From: Planctomycetaceae bacterium
GTDB taxonomy: Bacteria > Planctomycetota > Planctomycetia > Pirellulales > Pirellulaceae
Assembly (NCBI GenBank): GCA_002709225.1
Contig: PAQH01000034.1
Location: 1 to 64,000, forward strand
Direction: 5' to 3'
DNA: 64,000 nucleotides
Each line of letters opens with the position of its first letter. The stretch's first letter is position 1. The notes below the pieces were generated by a model that ran no database searches, was not told where the DNA came from, and was given only the letters and a program-made list of their open reading frames with translations. This document shows, piece after piece, positions 1 to 8,551 of this stretch. Made by a program: the position numbers and the translations under genes.

Positions 1-1
1 C

Positions 2-58
2 AACCGGACGCCAAAAGAATTCGCGAACTTATTCTTTCAGACTAGCCTGAAAGAATAA
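2..58 (+). pseudogene. IS3-family transposase, C-terminal tail (cut by window edge)
   Basis: The frame starting at base 2 reads NRTPKEFANLFFQTSLKE and then a TAA stop. The 'RTPKEFA' segment matches the extreme C-terminus of IS3-family OrfB transposases (DDE integrases), where it normally follows an 'RPHSSLG' motif. Only the last 18 codons are inside the window, so whether the gene is whole upstream cannot be judged. A second, different IS3 tail follows within 60 bases, which suggests a graveyard of nested insertions. The assignment rests on a short motif, so confidence is moderate. Confidence 0.55.
29..58. other. Perfect 12-bp inverted repeat at transposase stop codon
   Basis: Bases 29-40 and 47-58 are exact reverse complements (stem TTATTCTTTCAG), separated by the 6-base loop ACTAGC. 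The right arm contains the last codons and the TAA stop of the transposase tail. It may be a transcription terminator of the element, although there is no T-tract after it, or a structure near an IS end. Confidence 0.5.
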
Positions 59-80
59 TCCTAAAACCCTAGCATTCCAA

Positions 81-272
81 TTGGATCAAACTTGGGGGCA
101 AGGTCAAAACAAATACAACCATCATCGGCCCCACAGCTCTTTGGATTACCAAACCCCCGTCGCGTTTGCGGCCGACTGTGCTAACTCCGCTCGGCCTACG
201 GCCTCACTCCGTCCGCGCAGCCGATCAATACGAAACTCTCTCACTTACGCTGGTACTGAAAATGGGGGATAG
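81..272 (+). pseudogene. IS3-family transposase remnant, C-terminal end
   Basis: From about base 111 the frame encodes KYNHHRPHSSLDYQTPVAFAA and continues to a TAG at 270-272. 'YN..RPHSSLxYxTPxxFA' is the conserved C-terminal signature of IS3-family DDE transposases, so this is the end of such a gene. The preceding coding sequence (catalytic D, D, E residues) is missing: just upstream lies the stop of another transposase tail. It is therefore a truncated, non-functional remnant. No inverted repeat or target duplication of the element could be recognised at its right end, which lies about 4 bases from the stop of the neighbouring minus-strand hydrolase gene. Confidence 0.7.
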
Positions 273-275
273 CCA

Positions 276-1106
276 TCAATACAACGAGATTTGGCTGCCG
301 TCTGCGAATCTTGCGGCTGGTTGCTTCTTGCGTTGATCAATCCCAAGAATCTGGCGGTAGTGAGGTGTCAGGAGACGTAGCCAGAGCCACCGAAAGAAAG
401 ACCCCTTGGCAGGACCAGCTAGTGGCTGCTTTGACCAAGGTTGCATGATCCGTGCCCAAGCCGCTGGCCAGTGTCGCATCTTGATGTGAATCGGATCGAT
501 GCCATACCACGCTTCGTCAGGTCGAACGACTTGAGCACGATATCGATTGGCTAGCTTCAACAAACCGTCGTTCAGATCCTCAGCGGCTTTGCCAGTTTCC
601 AGAAGTGTCATTCGGCAAGAGGGAAAGAGGATCGTTCGAAAAAGGCGGAATCGGGAAGCTGGTAATTTGGAGAGATTACTCAAGGGGAGTTCGGTGATCA
701 CCAAGGACCGGGAAACGGAAGCCAAGCGTTCCAGGCATTGGTCAATCCATTCAACCACCTGTATCGGGGAAACACCGAAAAGCAGGTCGTTGCCCACATC
801 TGTAATCAAAGATGCGGTATCCGCTTGTGGGCGTTTGTCCAGATCGTGCCAGAGTCCGCATTCAGTGATTCCTGGTAAAGTGCGTCCCAGTACTCTTTGG
901 GTTTTACCGTAGGATCTTCCATGGCCTAGTGCGGACATGATGTCCAACGGACTACCCCATTGCGCCTTGGCGATTTCCACGACTGTGGAAATGCCACGCG
1001 TCAAGTTACTGGCGCCGAGCAGGATCACCCGTCGAGCAGGCGAAAGTGGATTGTCTTCTTGGATTTTCACAGTTTGTATGGGTTCAGCGGCCGAAGCCGC
1101 CACCAT
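276..1106 (-). CDS. SGNH/GDSL-like hydrolase family protein
   Basis: The product has about 276 residues. It carries the blocks of an SGNH hydrolase fold: an early 'LLGASNLTRG' with a candidate nucleophile Ser near residue 33, a glycine-rich 'ALGHGRSYG', a 'TDVGNDLLFG' block with the Gly-Asn-Asp arrangement, and a late 'DPIHIK' resembling the catalytic Asp-x-x-His. The family cleaves ester bonds in lipids, sugars or acetylated polymers, and the substrate here is unknown. No signal peptide is evident. The open frame extends further upstream, but the ATG at 1106 was chosen because the upstream part lies inside the M50 gene and has no family resemblance. The two genes overlap by 23 bases, so they are probably co-transcribed and translationally coupled. 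Confidence 0.6.
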   Translation of the reverse strand: MVAASAAEPIQTVKIQEDNPLSPARRVILLGASNLTRGISTVVEIAKAQWGSPLDIMSALGHGRSYGKTQRVLGRTLPGITECGLWHDLDKRPQADTASLITDVGNDLLFGVSPIQVVEWIDQCLERLASVSRSLVITELPLSNLSKLPASRFRLFRTILFPSCRMTLLETGKAAEDLNDGLLKLANRYRAQVVRPDEAWYGIDPIHIKMRHWPAAWARIMQPWSKQPLAGPAKGSFFRWLWLRLLTPHYRQILGIDQRKKQPAARFADGSQISLY

Positions 1107-2037
1107 AGCGACCGTAGTTCTGCAACATCTGATAGTTGGAATATGCCAGCATCCCGAACATGACCGCGTTGAACATGAAGCCCTTTTGGAATTGGTAGGC
1201 CGCCACACCGGCCGCTGTGGCGATGGAAACTGCGAGTGAAATGCGCGTGCCATTACTCATTGAAAACAGCGTGCAGATTTCTCGTGATATTTGTCCACCA
1301 TCGAGTGGGTAAATGGGGAGCAGGTTGAGTAAGGCCCAGGAGATACTGGGAAGCAGCAAGAACGTCAGTAAGACCCCTACCTTGGGTGACGGATCCACCA
1401 GATTATCTGATGTCAGTGCGAAGGTACTGTTCACCCAGTCGATCCAGGTATCGACACGGAATCCACCCAATCGGGCGCCGATGATCACGACAATCGCCAG
1501 CAAAAGTTGTGCGGCTGGACCGGCAGCTGAAATCAGAATCTGCGCGTGAGGTTTGGTGCGAGCTCCAAATCCGACAAAAGACGAAACCGACTCGGGGACT
1601 GCAATTCCGCCGAAATGCCAAAGCACGATGCGGGCATTCATTCCATAGTAGCGCATCGCGAGCGCATGGCCTAACTCATGAATCAGGATGGACAGGAACA
1701 CACAGAGAATCCAGAGGAGCAAGAGGACTCCGATTGTAGGACTCTGATCTTGCAGTACGTAACTGAAATGCACAGCCAGGCTATGCCCCAGCACACCAGC
1801 GGCGAGCCAAAAGAAGGGTGTGACTCGAACGTGGAATCCGATGATCCGGAAATGGAGGTCAAATTGAGTCGTGGGAGGTTCTGCTAGAAACACGGTTTCG
1901 CTTTCGCCGTCGAGGGAACAAGGGGTGTCGCCAACCGACTCGAAGCTGGCAACGGTCCAGGATTCTAGTGATTGGTCGAAAACCGACAATGCATGACGTG
2001 AGCTGTGATCATATCTTCCTTTTGAAGCATCGAGCAA
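1084..2037 (-). CDS. M50 (site-2 protease type) membrane metalloprotease
   Basis: The protein has 317 residues and several hydrophobic segments from about residue 66 onward. The zinc site HELGH is at residues 120-124, and the second M50 signature 'NLLPIYPLDGG' is at about 238-248, with Asp246 as third ligand. This layout is that of intramembrane site-2 proteases of the SpoIVFB/Rip class, which cut membrane-anchored regulators such as anti-sigma factors. The first 60 residues are polar and may be a cytoplasmic extension; the exact start is uncertain. No PDZ or CBS domain is visible. The natural substrate cannot be deduced, and the downstream overlapping SGNH hydrolase gives no obvious hint. 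Confidence 0.85.
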   Translation of the reverse strand: MLDASKGRYDHSSRHALSVFDQSLESWTVASFESVGDTPCSLDGESETVFLAEPPTTQFDLHFRIIGFHVRVTPFFWLAAGVLGHSLAVHFSYVLQDQSPTIGVLLLLWILCVFLSILIHELGHALAMRYYGMNARIVLWHFGGIAVPESVSSFVGFGARTKPHAQILISAAGPAAQLLLAIVVIIGARLGGFRVDTWIDWVNSTFALTSDNLVDPSPKVGVLLTFLLLPSISWALLNLLPIYPLDGGQISREICTLFSMSNGTRISLAVSIATAAGVAAYQFQKGFMFNAVMFGMLAYSNYQMLQNYGRYGGGFGR

Positions 2038-2183
2038 ATCAAGAGGGAGAGGCTGCAGGGAAGTCGTATGTTACATCATGCCGGAATCGTTGTTGTACAG
2101 TCCTTCAGAATCAGGCGGCCGACAAGCAGTCCAGTTGAGGATGATTGTTCACAGCGGGTGTGCCGCCAGGCTATCTGTAGCTT

Positions 2184-3401
2184 TTAAGCCGCTCGCGTTC
2201 GACAGTCTGGTTGAGACGACGCTAACTGATTGAGGATGTAGGTGGCGGCGCGATCCGATGCACCGCCGTGCGCAACTTCGAGTTTCAGTCTGGCCAGACG
2301 GTCGTGCTGTGCTTGTAGGCTGGCGGGGCTAGTCAGCCATTCAATCAAATGCGGAGCCAGTTGTGGCGACATGCCTCGATCGGTTAGATACTCGGGGAAG
2401 GGCACGTCTGCCGCGCACGCATCTGCTGGGTGATAACCTTGGCGACTAGGCTGAAAGGCATCCTTGGCAGCCAGTAGATTAACCAGCGTAAAGTACTTGA
2501 CTTGTAACAACAGATGCCGTGCCAGCAGTTTGACGAACCGTGGAACGCGGTAGTGGATGACGGTTGGCTTGAGGTGAAACAGTAATTCCAGTGAGACGGA
2601 GCCTGAGCAAGCCAGGCAGCAAGTCGCTGAGTGAATCAGTTCGGCTGTTTGACCACTGTGGACTTCAATGGGCAAGCGGTTTTCTGCGAGATACTGCCGA
2701 GCCGTGCTGGCATGCTCCTCGTTGTAACTGGCAATTGCAAACCGGACTGTGGGTACTTCTTTGAAAATGCTTTCCGCGGTGTGCAAGAACACGGGCAGGT
2801 TGCGCGCGACTTCTTGTTTGCGGGAGCCTGGCAGGAGAGTTACCAACGGACCTGCTTGCTGTTGTTGCCTGGCGAGAAAGCGACTGTCCAGCTGTCGTTG
2901 CTGTAATTCGTCAAAAAAAGGATGGCCAACATAGGTCGCTTCGCAGCCACGCTGTTGGAACCACTCGACTTCAAAAGGCAGTTTGCATAGCACATGATCT
3001 ACCAGGCGTCGCAATTTGCGCACCCGCCAGCCAGCCCAGGCCCACATTTGGGGCACACCATAGTAGAAAACGGGAATTCCGTGTTTCTTGGCGGCGCGGG
3101 CAATCCACCAATTGAAGCCTGGATAATCGATCAGGATTACGGCATCCGGACGTGTTTGGGCGAGGTATCGTTCGGCCTTACGAAAGAGCCGATAAAAACT
3201 ACGCAGATTTGCAACGGCTTGGGAGACACCCATTACTGCTAGTTGGGTTAGGTCAGCCAGCATTTCGCAACCGGCTGCTGCCATACGGGGGCCACCGTAG
3301 CCACAGACAGCGCAGCTAGGGTCAAGCGCTCGAAGAGAGCGGATCAGGTTGGCGCCATGGAGGTCGCCACTTGGTTCACCAACGGAGAAAAACAGCCGCA
3401 T
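2184..3401 (-). CDS. lpxB: Lipid-A-disaccharide synthase
   Basis: LpxB joins UDP-2,3-diacylglucosamine to lipid X to make the disaccharide of lipid A on the inner face of the cytoplasmic membrane. The product has 405 residues, slightly longer than the usual 380 or so. Diagnostic segments are the N-terminal 'SVGEPSGDLHGANLI', 'LIDYPGFNWW', 'VPQMWAWAGWRVRKLRR' and the glycosyltransferase block 'TLLPGSRKQEV'. The ATG at 3401 puts the GT-B fold at the very N-terminus, as in known LpxB; the open frame continues 58 codons upstream without resemblance. It indicates that the organism makes lipid A, consistent with diderm planctomycetes. Confidence 0.93.
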   Translation of the reverse strand: MRLFFSVGEPSGDLHGANLIRSLRALDPSCAVCGYGGPRMAAAGCEMLADLTQLAVMGVSQAVANLRSFYRLFRKAERYLAQTRPDAVILIDYPGFNWWIARAAKKHGIPVFYYGVPQMWAWAGWRVRKLRRLVDHVLCKLPFEVEWFQQRGCEATYVGHPFFDELQQRQLDSRFLARQQQQAGPLVTLLPGSRKQEVARNLPVFLHTAESIFKEVPTVRFAIASYNEEHASTARQYLAENRLPIEVHSGQTAELIHSATCCLACSGSVSLELLFHLKPTVIHYRVPRFVKLLARHLLLQVKYFTLVNLLAAKDAFQPSRQGYHPADACAADVPFPEYLTDRGMSPQLAPHLIEWLTSPASLQAQHDRLARLKLEVAHGGASDRAATYILNQLASSQPDCRTRAA

Positions 3402-3660
3402 GTGATGGCTATTGCCGATTGCGGGGAAAAGATACGTAGCCGCGTACGGCAAGTATTCCAGAAAAACGCAAATCGCCCCAGAGCAATTATCGTCTATTCG
3501 GTGTAGTCCTAGTAATGCGGTAACCGTCCAGCGCGACTGCATCCGCCTAGTTCTTCGGTGTGCTTGGGATTGCACCCCAGATTATTGCGGCCGTTGTTTC
3601 AAGTAGGATTTGTCGTTGCACATTACCTGCTAGGGCTGCGATGAGCTGACGCCTTGGCGC

Positions 3661-3694
3661 AAAAAAAAAGAGGACGCTCGTAAGCGTCCTCTTT
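3661..3694 (-). terminator. Rho-independent terminator for the small metal-binding protein gene
   Basis: Bases 3667-3678 and 3683-3694 form a perfect 12-bp stem (AAAGAGGACGCT) with the 4-base loop CGTA. On the minus strand the hairpin is followed by nine T residues (the A-run at 3661-3669). It lies about 40 bases beyond the stop codon of the gene ending at 3736, so it terminates that transcript. Confidence 0.9.
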
Positions 3695-3735
3695 CACCTG
3701 GTTGGTGTGTAACTTGGGAATAAAACCCTTATGAG

Positions 3736-4200
3736 CTACTTCTTTTTCTTTTTCGGAACGGCGAACCCGGCCTTCTTGAACGCGGCATCGCTGAACACGA
3801 GTGCCAGTTGGTCTGCACCCTTGGCCTTACTGGCTTTGCCCTTGCAGTTGTTGCAGCAGAAAGCAACTTCGGCACCTTGAACTTTAATCTTGGTACTGGC
3901 GTTCAGTTTCCCACCACTAAGGGGGCACTTGGCTTGCTTGACTTGTTTGGTCGCCACGAGCTGGTGGTTACCCGCAGTCGCTACTTTGGGCTCTTTTTGC
4001 TTGGTCGCAAACGCCTTGGCACAATTACCGCAGCAGAAGTAGACTTTGCCACCTTTGTAATCTGCTGACGATTTGGCCTTGGCAGCCGCTTTCGCATTCA
4101 TCACGCACTTGACACCCTTGAGATTGAGTTTGGGTGCGGCAACTGAGGCGGTTACCAGGATTGCGACCGCAGCTACTGACATAAGGATACGCGCTTTCAT
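3736..4200 (-). CDS. Small secreted protein with two Cys-rich TRASH/YHS-like metal-binding repeats
   Basis: The product has 154 residues and starts with a clear Sec signal peptide (MKARILMSVAAVAILVTASVAAP). Two similar modules follow, each with an upstream Cys and a C-terminal Cys cluster: 'VYFCCGNCAKAF' near residue 60 and 'VAFCCNNCKGKA' near residue 118. The CC-x-x-C pattern after a short beta hairpin resembles the TRASH/YHS metal-binding fold, so binding of copper, zinc or another soft metal in the periplasm is plausible. The C-terminus is VPKKKKK. The ATG at 4200 is preferred over the one at 4206 because the AAGGA motif is well spaced only for the former. The gene is monocistronic with its own terminator. 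Family assignment is inferred from the motif pattern. Confidence 0.7.
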   Translation of the reverse strand: MKARILMSVAAVAILVTASVAAPKLNLKGVKCVMNAKAAAKAKSSADYKGGKVYFCCGNCAKAFATKQKEPKVATAGNHQLVATKQVKQAKCPLSGGKLNASTKIKVQGAEVAFCCNNCKGKASKAKGADQLALVFSDAAFKKAGFAVPKKKKK

Positions 4201-4633
4201 TACCATCGTCCTTCACTGAATGATGAATCAGAACTATCAAAAAACCCGACGAAACCATCCACTAGGGTTTAACATGTGGCATACGTCAGATGATCTCTCG
4301 CCAGCCACAGTTGTCAGGCCGTATTATGAAGACCTCGGCTAACTGAAGCAAGCCACTTCTAGCAGCTTTTCAGAAGTTCTCGCTGAATACCAGGTTCATG
4401 CGCTGCAGGAGACTGCTCAGCCAGCGAGTAAACCTACAGCAATCCGCTCTAAAGGGGGGCGTCCTGCGCTATCAGCTTGCAATTGAGAATCGGTTTGCGC
4501 GTGGTGTCTGTTTGGCGTTTTTCTCAAAAAAAAGGTGAATTTGACGTTTCTCGTCGAGCCGATTCCGATTCATTATACTGTTAGCCAGTACGTCCCCGAG
4601 GTTGCATTCAAGGTACCGTGATGGAGCCTGTTC
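4201..4633. other. Divergent intergenic region
   Basis: This spacer separates the minus-strand metal-binding protein gene from the plus-strand DUF1501 gene and should hold both promoters. A possible -10 (TATACT) for the plus strand is at 4574-4579, but its -35 is poor. A GGAG ribosome binding site at about 4623-4626 precedes the DUF1501 start. No RNA gene or repeat was recognised. Confidence 0.4.
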
Positions 4634-6013
4634 ATGTTTTCGATCGATTTGTCAAATCGTAGCCGGCGGCAGTTCTTGCAGACTGGAGTCGCCACCGCGA
4701 GTGGTTTGAGCGTGTCCGGACTATCGGTGAATGGGGAGGCTGCCGAGTCTCCACAGCTACTGCGCGGCAAGTCGGTGGTGGTCCTGAATCTCCAGGGTGG
4801 CCCGACGCAGTTTGAGACGTTCGATCCAAAGATGACAGCGCCGAGAGAGATTCGCAGTATTACGGGCGAGGTAGCGACGTCGATTCCTGGTGTCACCTTT
4901 GGGGGGACGCTTCCCCGCTTGGCTGCCCTGGCCCACAAAATGACTATTGTGAAGTCTTACCGCCACGGCATTTCTAGTCACGGGCCGGCTGCAATGCACG
5001 TGATGGCGGGTGGTAATCCCACGGGCGCTATGATGGGCGCGTTGTTTGCCAGAATCAGTGGCTTGACCAATGCGTCCACCGGCATGCCCCAGAACACACT
5101 CGTTACGGCGCGTGCGATGGGCGACCAATACAAAGAACTCTACTACAACTCCGAACGCGTATCGCAGACGGGTAGTTTACCTGCTGCTTATAAACCGTTT
5201 GATCCCAGCGCGGGTGGCGAAATTGTCGAGAACATGAAATTACACCTGGAAGCGGCCAGGTTGGGTGATCGACGAGGGTTGTTGCGCGAGCTTGATTTCC
5301 TTCGTAAACAGGCCGATTTGCGATTTCGTGCGGCAGATCGCTTTCAGGATCAGGCTTTCAATGTATTAGTTCGTGGTGTTGCCGATGCCTTTGATTTGTC
5401 CAAGGAAGACCCGCGCCTGCTGGAGCGCTATAATACAGGTGCCATGGAACCCAGTGACGGCGCGAAGAAACGAAATAGTTATGCCGAGATGTTCTCGCCG
5501 GTGGCGCTCGGACATCAGATGGTTTTAGCGAGGCGGCTATGTGAGGCTGGCTGCGGGTTTGTTACGGTCACTTGCGGCGGCTGGGATATGCATGGTGGTG
5601 GAAAAGAATTCACGATGCATGACGGAGTCGCGTCGTTGACACCTGCAGTTGATCGGGCTGTATCGGCGTTCATTGAAGATGTCGATCGTCGCGGCTTGAC
5701 AGACAAGATCTTACTGGTCATTACGGGTGAGTTTGGACGGACGCCGCGTATCAACAAGAATGGTGGTCGCGACCACTGGGGCAATCTCTGTACGCTGGCG
5801 TTCGCTGGTGGCGGCCTGCAGATGGGACAAGTCGTGGGGCGTTCCGATCGGATTGCAGGTGAACCGGCTTCCACGCCGATTTCCAGTAGTGATGTGTTGG
5901 CAACGATCATGCATGTATTGTTTGACATTGGTGAACTCCGGGTACGTACTGGAGTACCGAGCGATGTTAAACAGGTATTAACGAGCGGGCAGCCGATCTC
6001 CGAACTGCTGTAG
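4634..6013 (+). CDS. DUF1501 family protein, Tat-exported
   Basis: DUF1501 proteins belong to the alkaline-phosphatase/sulfatase-like superfamily and are greatly expanded in planctomycetes; their substrates are mostly unknown. The product has 459 residues. It begins with a twin-arginine signal (SRRQFLQTG, residues 10-18) and a short hydrophobic stretch. Typical family blocks follow: 'VVLNLQGGPTQFETFDPK', 'PAAMHVMAGGNP', 'GWDMHGGG' near residue 318, and 'LLVITGEFGRTPRINKNGGRDHW' near residues 357-379, whose Asp/His residues should hold the metal site. DUF1501 genes usually sit beside a DUF1549/DUF1553 cytochrome gene, but here the neighbour is the FG-GAP/UnbV lipoprotein 72 bases or more downstream. 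A GGAG motif 7 bases before the ATG supports this start. Confidence 0.9.
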   Translation: MFSIDLSNRSRRQFLQTGVATASGLSVSGLSVNGEAAESPQLLRGKSVVVLNLQGGPTQFETFDPKMTAPREIRSITGEVATSIPGVTFGGTLPRLAALAHKMTIVKSYRHGISSHGPAAMHVMAGGNPTGAMMGALFARISGLTNASTGMPQNTLVTARAMGDQYKELYYNSERVSQTGSLPAAYKPFDPSAGGEIVENMKLHLEAARLGDRRGLLRELDFLRKQADLRFRAADRFQDQAFNVLVRGVADAFDLSKEDPRLLERYNTGAMEPSDGAKKRNSYAEMFSPVALGHQMVLARRLCEAGCGFVTVTCGGWDMHGGGKEFTMHDGVASLTPAVDRAVSAFIEDVDRRGLTDKILLVITGEFGRTPRINKNGGRDHWGNLCTLAFAGGGLQMGQVVGRSDRIAGEPASTPISSSDVLATIMHVLFDIGELRVRTGVPSDVKQVLTSGQPISELL

Positions 6014-6139
6014 CGATTTCTCACGGTGCCAACCTGGCGTGATGAAGGCCGTTGGATTGTATGACGCACTGAGAGTATTTCAGCAATGGTCGAATGGGGC
6101 GAACGCCTGATACAGCGCACCTGTTCTCTAGGCCTTGGA

Positions 6140-8551
6140 ATGAATTGCCAGTCTGCTGCCCGTTTTCGTTTGCTACTGCTGTTTGCTTTCGTGGTCGGTA
6201 TCAGCTTAAGTTGTCGCCGCGACGAAGAGCGCCGAGAGTCGGTTGAACAGGTAAGCAAAGACGAGGGGGCTTTTACCGGCCTGACCCCCTCCAAGCAGAA
6301 AGAGATCTGGCAATATGAACACATTACGTTTGAGCTTGAGACCAAGTTCGGCCGCGCGTTTACCACGGCCTGGAAGAATCGGAAATCTGAGGAACTGCGG
6401 CGTTTTATGCGTGATGATCTGCACGCATTATTAGCTCCAGGAACGCAGCGCCGTGTGTTGAATTCGAGCTGGTGGAATCACGAAGACTGGCAACGGGCGA
6501 ACGATCGCGATCTCGAACCTGGTGACGCAGAAGATCTGGTCAGTCGGCTTTTGGCTTGGGCTGATAGATTTCAGCGGATCGACCGGACCCGATTGCGGGT
6601 TTTGCAGATTCAGTCAGATGCGAACGCTGCGTCGGGCAATTGGGACTTGCTGCTTCAATTGACGGCCGCTGGAGTAGACGTCGACGACAAACCACTGTCA
6701 CTTCTGGCGACGCATCGTGCGCACTGCAAGTTTGAGTCTGACAACGAGATCGCAGCGGGTTGCATTCTCGCGGGCTGGAAAGACGAGTCTCTGTATATTC
6801 AACAGGCCAGCCAGCGTTTGCTCGAAGAGCAGTCAGCGGAGTGGGGCTTGTTGGATTTGAAGTTGCGTGACAATTGGACCACACCTCGCACCCAGAATCA
6901 GACGTATGCGATGCAGGTTGCGGTGGAAGATTTTGATCGCGACGGCGATCTCGACATCGCTTTCTCGACGTTTCACGGCCCGCAGCGTCTCTTACAGTGT
7001 CAGAACAACAAGTTTGTGGATATGACCCAGAAATTCGCACTTCCCGTACAGCGTACGGCGCGAGAACAGGTTGCCTTGGCCACCTGGTTGGATTTTGACA
7101 ACGACGGTTACCCAGACTTGTTATTGGGGAGTCGTTTGTATCACAACCTGAAGGGCGGAGGTTTTCAGGATGTTACTGAGCGTTCAGGGCTCAGTTTTGA
7201 TTATCCAGTCATGGGGTGTGCGGTGGCGGATTATGACTGTGACGGCAAACTGGATTTGTATGTGCTTAATCACTCTGATGCGACCAAAGGACAGCAGCCG
7301 GGTTACTTGGATGACGAAGTGACTGGGGCTCCCAACCAGCTCTGGCGAAATCAGGGAAACGGGCGGTTTATGGATGTGACCAGGCTAGTTGGCAATCTGG
7401 ATACGGGGAATCGCCAGTCGTTTACTGCCGTGTGGTTTCACGCGAATCGAGACCGATTTCCGGATTTGTATGTCGTGAATGATTTCGGGAAGAATTTCCT
7501 GTTCTTGAGCGACGGTAAAGGTGGCCTGCGCGATGCGACCGATATGGCAGGTGTAGGTTCGTTTGCCAATAGTATGGGGGCTGCAACGGGCGACATTGAC
7601 GGAGACGGTCGAGCCGAAATCTATGTAGCCAACATGTTTTCAAAGATGGGGCGACGTATCATCGCCCATGTGTCTGAAGCGGATTATCCAGCAGGCGTTT
7701 ATCAACAAATTCAGGGCGCTTGCGCTGGCAATTTGTTGTATGCGCCGACGGACACCGATGGCGAATTTCGCGAGATCAGCCAAGGCTTGCGAGTCAATCA
7801 GGTCGGCTGGGCACACGGTCCGGTGATGGCTGATTTTGACAGAGATGGATTTCTTGATATTTATGCGACGACCGGCTTTCAGAGTTTTGACCGTGGTAAG
7901 CCCGATGGGTGAACTTGCCTTTGGCGGGCTGTCGTGACACAGCCTTTTAACCGTCTATCGGTGATCGAGCCACAAGGCGATCTCGATGTTGAGGCGGGGG
8001 AGTTGTGGGTAAGCAATCCGTGGGAGCTGATGTCAGAGGGCGTGAACCTGAGTGCGTATGAACGCAATCGCTTTTTTTTCAATCACGCGGGCCGCGAGTT
8101 CATTGATCTGTCACACCAGTCAGGGGCAGATATTGACTCCGATTCGCGGTCAGCGATTGCGGCAGATTTTGATCGTGACGGTGATCTTGATTTGTTGGTG
8201 GCAAGCGTGGGGGGAGGGCCCCTACGGATTTTCATGAATCAGATTCCTAGCGATGGCAAATCGGTTCGTGTACTGCTCGAGGGTACCAAGAGCAATCGCC
8301 TGGGTGTCGGGGCCAGGATGCAAATCGAAGTTGGTGGCCGGGAAATTGTTCGAGACGTGTTTCCGGTGAATGGTCTGATGGGTCAGCATCCCACTGAGAC
8401 AGTCATTGGTGTGGGCGCGGTCGACAGGATTGATCATTTACGTGTGCAATGGCCAAGCGGCCATACCCAGACATTCCAGAATGTACCGGTTGGTGGGATC
8501 TTGCAAATTCGGGAAGACGCTACGAATTATCAAACGCTTTCAGGTGAATAG
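6140..8551 (+). CDS. FG-GAP/VCBS repeat and ASPIC/UnbV lipoprotein, predicted selenoprotein (in-frame TGA read as Sec)
   Basis: The gene reads as one frame with a single TGA at 7910-7912. The two halves are in the same frame, and the second half begins mid-domain with no start codon. Before the TGA lie a hydrophobic signal ending in Cys (LLLLFAFVVGISLSC), a helical region, and Ca-binding FG-GAP loops such as DFDRDGDLDI, DFDNDGYPDL, DYDCDGKLDL, DIDGDGRAEI and DFDRDGFLDI. After it come another DFDRDGDLDL loop and a C-terminal ASPIC/UnbV domain ('PVNGLMGQHPTET...RVQWPSG'). The local sequence is KPDG-U-TCLWRAVV, a Sec-x-Cys motif at residue 591. A SECIS-like hairpin follows, and a tRNA-Sec lies at 19917-20013. 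With Sec the product is 803 residues. The start at 6140 fits the signal peptide; an in-frame ATG at 6086 is the alternative. It was probably transcribed with the DUF1501 gene. A nonsense mutation is the main competing explanation. Confidence 0.8.
7910..7944 (+). promoter_or_regulatory. UGA-Sec codon with bacterial SECIS-like hairpin
   Basis: The TGA at 7910-7912 is followed 14 bases later by a perfect 6-bp stem, GGCTGT (7927-7932) with ACAGCC (7939-7944), closing the hexaloop CGUGAC (7933-7938). The loop starts 20 nt after the UGA and has G as its second base. This satisfies the known bacterial SECIS requirements: a short stem, a G within the first two loop bases and a 16-37 nt distance. The element lies inside the coding sequence, as bacterial SECIS elements do. 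Confidence 0.75.

Noticed and set aside
7910-7934. Reading the FG-GAP gene and the UnbV part as two separate genes.
   Set aside because: The second part lies in the same frame, has no start codon with a ribosome binding site, and begins inside a conserved region. A tRNA-Sec in the window makes read-through of the TGA more likely than a split. A nonsense mutation remains possible.
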